Shown: positions 1-6,955, counted from the stretch's first letter. The stretch: 11,673 nucleotides of DNA from CAZKVU01 sp964556475 (GCA_964556475.1 CAZKVU010000023.1:1-11673); one strand, 5' to 3'. A program made the numbers and translations. The notes: generated by a model not told the origin, from the letters alone.

Positions 1-12
1 GAGCTCACTTTA

Positions 13-21
13 TGGTAAAAT
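13..21 (+). promoter_or_regulatory. Extended -10 promoter, predicted leaderless, for the cytidylyltransferase-like gene
   Basis: TGG followed by TAAAAT (16-21) is an extended -10 element. Six bases separate it from the ATG at 28, so the predicted transcription start falls on the A of the start codon. There is no Shine-Dalgarno sequence. Any -35 box would lie outside the window. Confidence 0.6.
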
Positions 22-27
22 CATCTT

Positions 28-501
28 ATGAAACAAATTCAAACGCTCGAGCAATTTACACCCTCTTCTAACAGGAGCTCTGTTCTTATTGGTGGCTGTT
101 TTGATATTATCCACATTGGTCATATTCGTTTTCTTAAAGCAGCAAAAGAACATGGGGATCAGTTAATTGTTGCACTTGAGAGCGATGAATTTATTAAACA
201 GCGAAAACATCGAGAGCCTTTCCATGCCCAGACTGAACGTGCAGAAATTTTATCGAGCATTGAAGACGTTGATCAGATCATTTTACTTCCGTTAATGAAT
301 GGTGAAAACGACTATGATATGCTGGTAGAGCAAGTTCATCCGAACATTCTCGCTATCACCGAAGGTGATCCACAGGAGTCAAACAAAAGAAAAATGGCGG
401 AAAAGCACGGGGCACAACTTATTGTGGTATCGACGCATATCCCAAATAAGTCAAGCTCACTTATTCTCGACACAAAACCATCAAAAACTGAAATAGCGTA
501 A
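28..501 (+). CDS. Cytidylyltransferase-like nucleotidyltransferase (HIGH family)
   Basis: A 157-residue protein of the nucleotidyltransferase superfamily that joins NMP to a phosphorylated substrate, as in RfaE2, TagD and archaeal-type FAD synthetase. Directly visible are the N-terminal GGCFD (residues 22-26) and HIGH (29-32) signatures of the nucleotide-binding site, preceded by a beta strand (SVLI). A late S/K-rich stretch (KSSSLI, 141-146) sits where relatives carry the second phosphate-binding motif, but it is not a clean ISSTxxR. About 150 residues is normal for a single-domain member. It is predicted to be cytoplasmic. Substrate cannot be told: sugar-phosphate, glycerol-phosphate and FMN are all possible and no pathway partner is adjacent. 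It converges on the next gene with only 2 bases between the stops. Confidence 0.85.
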   Translation: MKQIQTLEQFTPSSNRSSVLIGGCFDIIHIGHIRFLKAAKEHGDQLIVALESDEFIKQRKHREPFHAQTERAEILSSIEDVDQIILLPLMNGENDYDMLVEQVHPNILAITEGDPQESNKRKMAEKHGAQLIVVSTHIPNKSSSLILDTKPSKTEIA

Positions 502-503
502 GC

Positions 504-764
504 TTAGTTTGTAGGAGCGAATTTAAGATAGATGACGTATTGGAGTACAAAGAGCGATACGATAATCACCGATGTTTTCATAATATCTCGGATCGTATAT
601 GTCCGAAGCTCTTTATCATAATCAGTTTCTTTATATTGGAAGCGGTTGTTGTATTTTGACACGGGTTTTTGCGACTGTTCAGTCACCGAAGCTGTTGTTA
701 CTTCAACAATTTTTTTCTTTCTTTCAGCAGATTGTAGCTTCTGCTTTCGTGTTTTCCTGCTCAT
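504..764 (-). CDS. Small single-helix membrane protein, unknown function
   Basis: An 86-residue protein of no recognised family. It has a very basic N-terminus (MSRKTRKQKL, then RKKK at 15-18), a polar middle, and one hydrophobic helix at about residues 62-80 followed by a short tail, so it is probably a tail-anchored inner-membrane protein with most of its mass in the cytoplasm. A good promoter placed exactly before the ATG (see 771-779) supports it as a real gene. The overlapping plus-strand frame (599-916) has no such support and is taken as a shadow. Small proteins of this build are common in CPR genomes. No function is proposed. Confidence 0.7.
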   Translation of the reverse strand: MSRKTRKQKLQSAERKKKIVEVTTASVTEQSQKPVSKYNNRFQYKETDYDKELRTYTIRDIMKTSVIIVSLFVLQYVIYLKFAPTN

Positions 765-770
765 GCGCAG

Positions 771-779
771 ATTATATCA
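771..779 (-). promoter_or_regulatory. Consensus extended -10, leaderless, for the 504-764 gene
   Basis: Read on the minus strand this is TGATATAAT, a perfect extended -10 (TATAAT = 771-776). Exactly six bases (765-770) separate it from the ATG ending at 764, so the transcript should start at the start codon. No -35 box is seen, as is usual for extended -10 promoters. Confidence 0.8.
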
Positions 780-808
780 TATCTCAACGACATCATTCCT
801 TATTCTCA

Positions 809-837
809 TTGACACCTCCTAACCACCAATATACAAT
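809..837 (+). promoter_or_regulatory. Sigma70-type promoter for the DUF4446 gene
   Basis: Consensus -35 TTGACA (809-814), a 17-base spacer, then -10 TACAAT (832-837). The ATG at 846 is 8 bases beyond the -10, giving a leader of about 0-2 bases. This is the best complete promoter in the window. It diverges from the promoter at 771-779. Confidence 0.85.
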
Positions 838-845
838 GCTGACTA

Positions 846-1295
846 ATGACACTTCCCTATATCATTCTCGGCCTGATTTTAATGTGGCTTTTTATATTAA
901 GTTTTTTCTTATATAAGACAAGGAATCATTATTTGAAACTTACCAAAAAAACCCATGCAGCAACCCTTGAGACTGCTCTTGAAAAATTGCTCAGTAACAT
1001 TGATCACCATAAAGTTGATATTGCTGAATTGCAAAAAGAAGTGCACAAACTTGGAGAAAACGCCCGACATCACTATCAAAAAATGGGATTTGTTCGCTTC
1101 AATCCATTTGATCGGATCGGCGGTGAGCAAAGTTTTGTTATTGCATTACTTGATGAAGAAGATACCGGTATTGTGTTAAATTTCTTATACACCCGGGAAG
1201 GTGTGCGCATTTATGCCAAGCCGGTGAAAGAGGGAAATGGGACTGAATTCGAGCTAGCTAAAGAAGAAATAGATGCCATTAAACATGCTCGATAA
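846..1295 (+). CDS. DUF4446 family membrane protein
   Basis: A 149-residue protein matching the DUF4446 family known from Firmicutes and CPR, of unknown biochemical role. In order: one N-terminal membrane helix (about 4-23), a charged region likely to form a coiled coil (about 35-75, ending LQKEVHKLGENAR), then the family core: GFVRFNPFDRIGG (81-93), SFVIALLDEEDTGIV (96-110), YTREGVRIYAKPV (115-127), and a closing acidic helix (LAKEEIDAIKHA). Length is typical. The core is probably cytoplasmic. It has its own strong promoter and opens a run of seven plus-strand genes. The start is fixed by that promoter. Confidence 0.85.
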   Translation: MTLPYIILGLILMWLFILSFFLYKTRNHYLKLTKKTHAATLETALEKLLSNIDHHKVDIAELQKEVHKLGENARHHYQKMGFVRFNPFDRIGGEQSFVIALLDEEDTGIVLNFLYTREGVRIYAKPVKEGNGTEFELAKEEIDAIKHAR

Positions 1296-1299
1296 ACTG

Positions 1300-1328
1300 T
1301 TGTAATTTTTTACTCATTCTATTAACAT
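1300..1328 (+). promoter_or_regulatory. Weaker promoter for the DUF3048 gene
   Basis: TTGTAA (1300-1305, 4 of 6 to TTGACA), a 17-base spacer, TAACAT (1323-1328, 4 of 6 to TATAAT), then 7 bases to the ATG at 1336. Spacing is ideal and the hexamers are mediocre. It could supplement transcription from 809-837. Confidence 0.45.
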
Positions 1329-1335
1329 ACGCACT

Positions 1336-2493
1336 ATGGATAAACGTTTTGTTATTGTCGCTGGAGTACTCATGTACTTGATTACTGCCTATTTTTCATA
1401 CGATTTCTTTAGCAACCGAGTAGCAACTTCCAAACCGACAACAACAGGATTCGAAAATAATATAGATGTGGATAAAGCAGATGTTGATATTGATTTCCAG
1501 GGTCCACTAACTGAAGAGTGCCCATTGAACGGAGAAAAATTAACCAAAGAACACAAAGCCCGATGGGAAAAGCGTCGTCCTCTTGGAGTGATGATTGAAA
1601 ATCATTTAGAAGCAAGAGATCAATCAGGACTTTCGCGCGCAGACAATGTGTTTGAATTTGTGGCGGAAGGCGGTATTACGCGTTTCCTCGCAGTTTTTTA
1701 CTGTAAAGATGCACGTTTGATTGGACCTGTCCGATCGGCTCGCATGTATTTCATAAAGACGCTTCAGGGGTATGGTAAGTATCCTTTGTATGCACATGTT
1801 GGTGGTGCAAATACAGATGGACCTGCCGATGCGCTTGGTGAAATCAATGATTTAGGCTGGGCAGCATATAATGATATGAATCAGTTTTCTATTCCATTTC
1901 CGACGTTCTACAGAGACTATGAGCGCCTTCCAGGAGTTGCGACGGAACACACAATGTATAGTTCAACTGCGAAGCTTTGGCAGTACGCAGCTGAAAAGCG
2001 CAAACTCACGAACAAAGATGCAGATGGTGATAAATGGGATGATGACTTTGAAACCTGGAAATTTCAGGATGGAAAGGCGAGTCAAGGTGACATAACAAGC
2101 GCTTCATACGACTTCTGGACTGGCAAAAAAGAATATTCGGTCAAATGGACGTATGATGCGGCAACAAATAGTTATCTAAGAGCTCACGGAAATGGTAAAC
2201 CACATAATGATAAAAATACAAATAAGCAGTTAGCTCCTAAGAATGTCGTCGTTATGTTTGTTAAAGAATCGACAGCAAATGATGGCTATGAAGGCGGGCA
2301 TATGTTATACGGAGTCGTTGGAAAAGGAAATGCTCTTGTATTCCAAAATGGAGACGTGATAAAAGCAACATGGAGAAAAGCAAAAGAAGAAGATCTTGTT
2401 AGGTTTTATGATGCATCAGGAGATGAAATTGAATTTGTCAGAGGTCAAATATGGGTCTCGGGGATACCAATCGGCAACACTGTCGATTACTGA
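1336..2493 (+). CDS. DUF3048 (YerB-like) envelope protein
   Basis: A 385-residue protein of the DUF3048 family (Bacillus YerB-like), whose function is not established. It has a short cytoplasmic N-terminus and one hydrophobic segment (about 5-21) without a lipobox cysteine, so it is anchored by an uncleaved signal helix with the rest outside. The family core starts at RPLGVMIENH (81-90) and continues through LSRADNVFEFVAEGGITRF (99-117) and the strongly conserved GPVRSARMYF (130-139). The C-terminal half carries the second DUF3048 domain, with ...YGVVGKGNALVFQNG (325-339) and TW (345-346). Cys62 and Cys123 could form a disulfide. An acidic loop at 228-239 (DADGDKWDDDFE) resembles a calcium-binding loop. 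It lies 40 bases after the DUF4446 gene. Confidence 0.85.
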   Translation: MDKRFVIVAGVLMYLITAYFSYDFFSNRVATSKPTTTGFENNIDVDKADVDIDFQGPLTEECPLNGEKLTKEHKARWEKRRPLGVMIENHLEARDQSGLSRADNVFEFVAEGGITRFLAVFYCKDARLIGPVRSARMYFIKTLQGYGKYPLYAHVGGANTDGPADALGEINDLGWAAYNDMNQFSIPFPTFYRDYERLPGVATEHTMYSSTAKLWQYAAEKRKLTNKDADGDKWDDDFETWKFQDGKASQGDITSASYDFWTGKKEYSVKWTYDAATNSYLRAHGNGKPHNDKNTNKQLAPKNVVVMFVKESTANDGYEGGHMLYGVVGKGNALVFQNGDVIKATWRKAKEEDLVRFYDASGDEIEFVRGQIWVSGIPIGNTVDY

Positions 2494-2515
2494 CATATTA
2501 ATTTGTTAAGAAAAT

Positions 2516-3091
2516 ATGTTGAAGTATATTATTCCGTCAAAAGCACGACGGAAAATTCTCGGTTTATTTTATAAACATCCGACTGAGTCGTATCATTTGC
2601 GGCGTGTGAGTCGAGAGGTTGAATTGGAGATAAACGCTGTTAAGCGCGAACTCGATATTCTTGAAGAAGGAAAAATTCTCAAAAAGGAAAAAAGGCTGAA
2701 TAAATCAGTATATTCGCTCAATACTTTATATGTCTATTTTGATGAATTTATGCGTATATTTGCAAAACAGCATGCTCTGATTACACTTCTCATCAAAAAT
2801 AAGAATAAATTAGGTAAAATACACTTTGCTTCCGTGAGCCTAAAGTTTTTCCAGCAAGAACCAATATCGGACAATGAAGTATATATTTTGTTTGTTGGAG
2901 TAGTTGTTGCAGCGGAAATACAAAAGATTGTGCAGGAAGTTGAAAAAGAATTTCCGTACGAAATTAATTATACGATCATGACCAAAGATGAACTTGCATA
3001 TCGCAAACGTCAAAATGATCCATTTATTTGGAGCTTTCTTAAGGAGCCCAAAATTATGATTTTTGGCAGTGAAGCCAAATTAATGTCATGA
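2516..3091 (+). CDS. Winged-helix protein with degenerate nucleotidyltransferase-like domain
   Basis: A 191-residue cytoplasmic protein. Residues about 8-70 look like an ArsR/MarR-like winged helix: KARRKILGLFYKHP, then the recognition region YHLRRVSREVELEINAVKREL, and a wing (EEGKILKKEKRLNKSVYSL). The rest (about 100-188) resembles MNT/KNTase-type domains often fused to such helices in CPR bacteria and archaea, including the closing pattern of a lysine-rich helix, NDPF (167-170) and KIMIFGSE (179-186). The usual catalytic GSxxxG...DxD is not present: the matching stretch reads SVSLKF...SDNEVYILFVG, so it is probably inactive as an enzyme. It overlaps secD by the 4-base ATGA, so it is translated with the secretion genes. 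DNA-binding regulation, perhaps of this operon, is an inference. No clear own promoter is seen; a TATTAA at 2496-2501 is 14 bases from the ATG. Confidence 0.65.
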   Translation: MLKYIIPSKARRKILGLFYKHPTESYHLRRVSREVELEINAVKRELDILEEGKILKKEKRLNKSVYSLNTLYVYFDEFMRIFAKQHALITLLIKNKNKLGKIHFASVSLKFFQQEPISDNEVYILFVGVVVAAEIQKIVQEVEKEFPYEINYTIMTKDELAYRKRQNDPFIWSFLKEPKIMIFGSEAKLMS

Positions 3092-4521
3092 AACTACCGG
3101 TGAAATTATCCAGTTTAGCCCTTATTATTGCTTTCTTTTTTGTTGTGTGGATAGATCTGCCTGATGGAATGCCGATTAAAATAAACGCTGGTCCTATTCA
3201 TATTGATCGGGTTGTTGTTGGTCCACAGGTTAGTTTTGATGTTTTAGGTCGGACAATTGAAAAAAGATTTGAAACAAAATTAGGGCTCGATTTGAAAGGT
3301 GGGAGCCATCTATTATTTGAAGCAGATGTGAGCAAGGTTCCGTCATCAGAAAAAGACCAGGCGCTTGAGTCCGCGCGAAATATTATTGAGAGGCGTGTAA
3401 ACTTTTTCGGAGTATCAGAGCCACAAGTGCAAACAGTTACATCGGGTGGCGTTCACAGAATTAGTGTTGATTTGCCTGGTGTTGAGAATGTCGAACAAGC
3501 AATTGCTCTTATTGGGCAAACGGCTCAGCTTGAATTTAAAGAAGAAGGAGCGGTTGAAGTTCCTGTTGGAACAAGCCCTGAGGAAGCCATGAAAATAGCA
3601 ACTCAGTCAAGCGCTCTCTTTCGATTGACAAAGTCAACGGGATTATCAGGAAAGCATGTAAAGCGGGCATTTGTACAATTTGGTCAAGGTTCAGGAACAG
3701 ATGTTGGTAACCCGAGCGTTGCTCTCGAATTTGATGCAGATGGAACAAAGATGTTTGAAGAAGTTACAGGTCGTAATATTGGAAAGCCCCTTGGAATTTT
3801 TATTGACAATCAATTATTATCTGCACCTACAGTTCAGCAAAAAATTTCAGGGCAAGCTATCATAACAGGCAATTTTACCGTTGATGAAGCTGAAAATCTG
3901 GCGAATGCAATTAATTCAGGAGCACTACCGGTTCCTATTAAGATGATCGAACAACGGAATATTGGTCCAACTCTTGGTCAGGAAGCTATTCAGAGAAGTA
4001 TTTTTGCAGGCGTGATCGGATTGCTGACCGTTGTTCTCTTTATGGTATTGTATTATGGGCGATTTGGTATGGTGGCGGCTGTAGGGCTCCTTATTTATGG
4101 GCTTATTTCATATGCAATTTTCCGTGCAATTCCAGTTGTATTAACATTGCCAGGTGTCGCAGGATTTATTTTGTCGATAGGAATGGCAGTTGATGCAAAT
4201 ATTTTAATTTTTGAACGAATTAAAGAGGAGCGTAGAAAAGGTCGTAGTTATGAAACTGCTCTTAATTTGGGATTTGGCCATGCTATTGATGCAATTAAGG
4301 ATGCAAATATCGCGACGTTACTTGTGGCGTTCATTTTATTTAACCCATTGAACTGGAGTTTCTTCCCACAATTCGGACTTATTAAAGGATTTGCACTAAC
4401 ACTTGCTATTGGTGTTGCGACAAGTTTATTTACTGGAGTATTTATCACGAAAAAATTATTAAAGCTTAAATTTGTTCAGAATATGATGAGTAATAAAAAG
4501 TTAGCAGAAAAAAAATCATGA
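3088..4521 (+). CDS. secD: Protein translocase subunit SecD
   Basis: SecD of the Sec export machinery, the inner-membrane partner of SecF that uses the proton gradient to help pull proteins across after SecA/SecYEG. Visible in order: first membrane helix (about 6-21), the P1 domain beginning GLDLKGGSHLLFEAD (66-80), ERRVNFFGVSEPQV (101-114), NPSVALEFDADG (208-219), IFIDNQLLSAPTV (237-249), then five membrane helices from about 302 on with the RND signature GMAVDANILIFERIKEE (365-381, Asp369 being the conserved proton-path acid) and DANIATL (405-411). At 477 residues it is near the usual length of a stand-alone SecD with a reduced periplasmic part. The start overlaps the upstream stop (ATGA) and the end overlaps secF in the same way. 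An A8 run just before the stop could allow slippage into secF. Confidence 0.97.
   Translation: MKLPVKLSSLALIIAFFFVVWIDLPDGMPIKINAGPIHIDRVVVGPQVSFDVLGRTIEKRFETKLGLDLKGGSHLLFEADVSKVPSSEKDQALESARNIIERRVNFFGVSEPQVQTVTSGGVHRISVDLPGVENVEQAIALIGQTAQLEFKEEGAVEVPVGTSPEEAMKIATQSSALFRLTKSTGLSGKHVKRAFVQFGQGSGTDVGNPSVALEFDADGTKMFEEVTGRNIGKPLGIFIDNQLLSAPTVQQKISGQAIITGNFTVDEAENLANAINSGALPVPIKMIEQRNIGPTLGQEAIQRSIFAGVIGLLTVVLFMVLYYGRFGMVAAVGLLIYGLISYAIFRAIPVVLTLPGVAGFILSIGMAVDANILIFERIKEERRKGRSYETALNLGFGHAIDAIKDANIATLLVAFILFNPLNWSFFPQFGLIKGFALTLAIGVATSLFTGVFITKKLLKLKFVQNMMSNKKLAEKKS
4508..4515 (+). other. A8 slippery run at the secD/secF junction
   Basis: Eight A residues lie in the last secD codons (GAA AAA AAA TCA TGA). 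In the secD frame they form the heptamer A-AAA-AAA in the phase used for -1 ribosomal frameshifting. A -1 shift, or one extra A in the mRNA, skips the stop and reads ATC ATG ATA straight into secF. Confidence 0.4.
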
Positions 4522-5381
4522 TACATTTTTTAAAATATAAGTGGGTTTATTTGGGAATTTCTGCAGTTGTTATTGCAGCTGGTTTATATTCATTATTCTC
4601 AGCACCATTGGATTATTCGATTGATTTTACCGGTGGAAGTAATATTCAATATCGATACGGTGGTGAACTTCCTCAGGACAAACTAACCAAAGAATTTAAG
4701 GATAACAAGATTAAGGTATTGTCCATTACTCAGTCTCAGTCAAAAACATATACATTGAAAACATCACCTGTTGATGAGCAAACCGAAGCTAAAATTCGAG
4801 AAAACTTATCAAAAGATTCAGCTGTACGATCAATCGATCAACTTAGATTTGAAACAGTAGGACCTTCTTTAGGGCGTGAGACAATTGAGAAAACCGCGAT
4901 AGCGTCTGCTGTGGCAATGCTTGGGATACTTCTCTATGTCACATTTACATTCAAGAAATTCAGTTATGGATTTTCTGCAATTCTCGCTTTAGTTCATGAT
5001 CTGCTTGTATTAGCAGGTACGTATTCAATATTAATGAGATTCACCAACGCGGAGATCGATGCATTATTTATCACTGCGGTACTAACAACAATGTCGTTCT
5101 CAGTGCACGACACGATTGTTGTTTTTGACAAAATTCGAGAATACAGGCGAACATCAGGACTTTCAATTGAAGTGCTCGCTAATAAAGCATTAACTGAAAC
5201 AATGGTTCGATCAGTCAATAATTCGCTGACGATTGTACTTATGCTTGTTCCACTTGTTATTTTAGGAACAGATACGATTAGATTTTTTGCTGCGGCATTG
5301 TTAATAGGTACAATTTCCGGTACATATTCATCACCATTTGTTGCGACTCCACTGCTTGCCTTATTTGATAGAAAAAGATAA
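4518..5381 (+). CDS. secF: Protein translocase subunit SecF
   Basis: SecF, the second half of the SecDF export motor. N-terminal membrane helix (about 9-27), then the family opening YSIDFTGGSNIQ (33-44), a small periplasmic domain up to about 110, the linker RFETVGPSLGRE (110-121), and five membrane helices. The conserved signature reads TMSFSVHDTIVVFDKIRE (191-208), where many relatives have N in place of His197; Asp198 is kept. Arg231 in VRSVNNSLT matches the conserved arginine of the last part. At 287 residues the length is typical. The ATG overlaps the secD stop (ATGA), so translation is coupled and equal dosage is expected. No separate promoter or ribosome-binding site is seen. Confidence 0.97.
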   Translation: MIHFLKYKWVYLGISAVVIAAGLYSLFSAPLDYSIDFTGGSNIQYRYGGELPQDKLTKEFKDNKIKVLSITQSQSKTYTLKTSPVDEQTEAKIRENLSKDSAVRSIDQLRFETVGPSLGRETIEKTAIASAVAMLGILLYVTFTFKKFSYGFSAILALVHDLLVLAGTYSILMRFTNAEIDALFITAVLTTMSFSVHDTIVVFDKIREYRRTSGLSIEVLANKALTETMVRSVNNSLTIVLMLVPLVILGTDTIRFFAAALLIGTISGTYSSPFVATPLLALFDRKR

Positions 5382-5384
5382 ACT
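5356..5384 (+). promoter_or_regulatory. Promoter in the secF tail, for the eight-cysteine gene
   Basis: TTGCCT (5356-5361, 4 of 6), a 17-base spacer, TAAACT (5379-5384, 4 of 6), then exactly 6 bases to the ATG at 5391. The -10 overlaps the secF stop codon. The hexamers are moderate but the spacing matches the leaderless layout seen elsewhere in the window. Confidence 0.4.
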
Positions 5385-5390
5385 TTTCGT

Positions 5391-5747
5391 ATGCCTCGGA
5401 GTATTGTCGCTGTTATTATTGCTTCATTGTGTGTAGGTGCTCTTATTGTTGGTTTAGTTATGAAAGCAACTCCAAACCTGGGTTTTTCACCGAGAATTCC
5501 AGCTCCAACAACAGCACAAACTTTTCAAGACGGATGTGTTGTGGGTGGTTGTAGCGGTCAATTATGTGTTTCTCCAGGTAGTGAAAATGATATAGCGACA
5601 ACCTGTGAATATAGTGAATTGTATGGATGCTATAAGGAGGCAATTTGTGAAAGACAGACAGATGGACAATGTGGCTGGACACAGACACAAGCCTTCCTTC
5701 AATGTCAAAATAATATCTTCCAAAGGCAGAATAATGCTCGTCCATAG
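5391..5747 (+). CDS. Secreted or anchored eight-cysteine-cluster protein
   Basis: A 118-residue protein with an N-terminal hydrophobic helix (about 4-23, signal or anchor; Cys14 lies inside it without a proper lipobox), a proline-rich linker, and a compact domain with exactly eight cysteines at 49, 54, 59, 72, 80, 86, 94 and 105. Marks such as GCVVGGCSGQLCV (48-60), TTCEYSELYGCY and DGQCGW (91-96) match what is annotated elsewhere as the eight-cysteine-cluster domain, whose function is unknown. Placement outside the cytoplasm and an even number of cysteines suggest four disulfides. It begins 9 bases after secF. A CcdA-family gene about 2 kb downstream could serve its oxidation state, but that link is inference. 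Confidence 0.8.
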   Translation: MPRSIVAVIIASLCVGALIVGLVMKATPNLGFSPRIPAPTTAQTFQDGCVVGGCSGQLCVSPGSENDIATTCEYSELYGCYKEAICERQTDGQCGWTQTQAFLQCQNNIFQRQNNARP

Positions 5748-5750
5748 ATT

Positions 5751-5759
5751 TGGTATACT
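5751..5759 (+). promoter_or_regulatory. Extended -10 promoter for the RecB-like nuclease gene
   Basis: TGG followed by TATACT (5754-5759) is an extended -10, 9 bases before the ATG at 5769. The predicted leader is only about 2-3 bases and holds no Shine-Dalgarno. No -35 is apparent. Confidence 0.6.
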
Positions 5760-5768
5760 ACCTCTACC

Positions 5769-6635
5769 ATGTCGCAAACTCCGGAACCTGATAAATATGC
5801 TGCTATTTGGGTGTCGTTTTCGTCCTTATCTGATTTTCTTAAATGTCCACGGGCATATTACATCGCAAATTTGTATAAAAATCCAAAAACTGGTCGAAAA
5901 ATAACGATCATGAAGCCACCACTTGCGCTCGGTCAAGTTGTTCATGGCTTGCTCGATTCTTTATCACAACTACCAACGGAAGTGCGTCTCAAAAAGCCGC
6001 TTGATCAACTCCTCGATACAATGTGGCCAGCTATATCAGGAAAGAAAGGTGGATTTTCCTCTGAACATGAAGAAGAGACGTATCACGATCGGGCTCGATC
6101 TATGGTAAGGCGTATCCAGGATAATCCCGGGCCAATTGCTCGTAAAGCACTTAAAATGAAGGACGACATTCCCTATTATTGGCTTTCACAGGAAGACAAT
6201 CTTATTTTATGTGGAAAAATTGACTGGATTGAATATATGGAAGATACAGACAGCGTTCACATTATTGATTTTAAAACGGGAAAACGGGAGGAAAAGGCAG
6301 ATTCACTCCAACTCCCTATTTACTATTTACTCGCGAAAAATTGTCAGAAAAGGCCGATTGATAAAATAAGCTATTGGTATATAGATCGAGATGATGAGCC
6401 AAAAGCAATAGATATGCCCGACGAGAAGGATGCTACTAATCAAATAATGAAAGTTGCACAGCGAATAAAACTCGCCCGTCAGCTTGATCATTTCAAATGC
6501 AGCACTGATCCGAAGAATGGTTGCCTCCATTGCGCTCCATACGAAGCTATCTTAAAGGGACATGGTGAATTTGTCGGCGTTGGTGAATATAACAAAGAGG
6601 TATATATTTTGACAGATGAAGCCGTTGCACTTTAG
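5769..6635 (+). CDS. Stand-alone RecB/Cas4-family PD-(D/E)XK nuclease
   Basis: A 288-residue nuclease-like protein of the RecB/AddB/Cas4 PD-(D/E)XK group, predicted to cut DNA with a metal ion in the cytoplasm. Visible motifs: FSSLSDFLKCPRAYY (17-31, the usual N-terminal cysteine motif, Cys26), LGQVVHGLL (54-62, conserved His59), GKIDWIEY (149-156, Asp152), IIDFKTGK (165-172, catalytic Asp167 and Lys169), and QLPIYYLL (181-188, motif QxxxY). Near the end Cys244, Cys252 and Cys255 (C-x7-C-x2-C) with Cys26 could hold a 4Fe-4S cluster as in AddB and Cas4. No helicase domain is fused and there are no cas genes nearby, so a repair role is more likely than CRISPR adaptation. It ends 3 bases from the converging next gene. 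Confidence 0.85.
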   Translation: MSQTPEPDKYAAIWVSFSSLSDFLKCPRAYYIANLYKNPKTGRKITIMKPPLALGQVVHGLLDSLSQLPTEVRLKKPLDQLLDTMWPAISGKKGGFSSEHEEETYHDRARSMVRRIQDNPGPIARKALKMKDDIPYYWLSQEDNLILCGKIDWIEYMEDTDSVHIIDFKTGKREEKADSLQLPIYYLLAKNCQKRPIDKISYWYIDRDDEPKAIDMPDEKDATNQIMKVAQRIKLARQLDHFKCSTDPKNGCLHCAPYEAILKGHGEFVGVGEYNKEVYILTDEAVAL

Positions 6636-6638
6636 GAT

Positions 6639-6896
6639 TTAATTGTAGTCGGTCTTTTTCTTTGAGTTTTTCTTGAGTTTATCCAAAACAAAGTGTGCAG
6701 CTGTTAAACCAAGAGCCGATGCAATCTCAACGTTTTTCTCTTTAACCAATGAAAGTACTTTACCCTTAAATCCTCGCTTGAAATTTTCAACCTCCCTTTT
6801 AATGCTTAACACAATTGCCAAAACAATGACAAAAATAAGTATCCACAAAATCATTGCTATTATTCCAATTGTGTAAAAGATGGTTTGTAAATCCAT
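6639..6896 (-). CDS. Small single-helix membrane protein, unknown function
   Basis: An 85-residue protein of no recognised family. A long hydrophobic helix (about 7-31) is followed by a basic, amphipathic stretch (KREVENFKRGFKGKVLSLVKEK), a short second apolar segment (about 58-72, IASALGLTAAHFVLDKL) and a lysine-rich tail (KKNSKKK). The positive residues after the helix suggest the C-terminus is in the cytoplasm. The apolar second part might lie on or dip into the membrane. A perfect extended -10 placed 6 bases before the ATG makes it a convincing gene despite its size; the plus-strand frame across it (6673-6876) lacks support. Confidence 0.75.
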   Translation of the reverse strand: MDLQTIFYTIGIIAMILWILIFVIVLAIVLSIKREVENFKRGFKGKVLSLVKEKNVEIASALGLTAAHFVLDKLKKNSKKKTDYN

Positions 6897-6902
6897 ACTT
6901 TC

Positions 6903-6911
6903 ATTATAGCA
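6903..6911 (-). promoter_or_regulatory. Consensus extended -10, leaderless, for the 6639-6896 gene
   Basis: On the minus strand TGCTATAAT, a perfect extended -10 (TATAAT = 6903-6908), with six bases (6897-6902) to the ATG. This is the same layout as at 771-779. Confidence 0.8.
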
Positions 6912-6955
6912 GAGTACTATTGAAATCGCTTCGCTTGCTAATAAGGTACTGCTGA

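Noticed and set aside
495..510. Terminator hairpins at the convergent gene ends (501/504, 6635/6639, 8522/8537).
   Set aside because: The gaps are 2, 3 and 14 bases and I see no GC-rich stem followed by a T-run at any of them, so no intrinsic terminator can be supported.
782..820. On the minus strand AGGAGG (815-820), 5 bases, ATG (809) and a ten-codon micro-ORF ending in TGA inside the 771-779 promoter: a possible leader peptide.
   Set aside because: It would need transcription from inside the DUF4446 gene, and the better promoter lies downstream of it. The AGGAGG falls in the spacer of the plus-strand sigma70 promoter. Most likely chance.
599..916. Plus-strand frame of 105 residues across the small membrane-protein gene.
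   Set aside because: The opposite strand has a perfect extended -10 with ideal spacing and a sensible membrane protein, while this frame is Phe/Ser/Cys-rich noise and crosses a divergent promoter region.
5632..5904. AAGGAGG at 5634-5640 followed by GTG at 5647 and an open frame to 5904.
   Set aside because: The frame is a shadow across the eight-cysteine gene and the nuclease start; its product is basic and without recognisable features. It shows that AAGGAGG can occur by chance inside genes here.
5769..6635. Reading the RecB-like nuclease as CRISPR-associated Cas4.
   Set aside because: No repeat array, no cas1 or cas2, and its neighbours are secretion and membrane genes. The C-terminal cysteine spacing also differs from typical Cas4.
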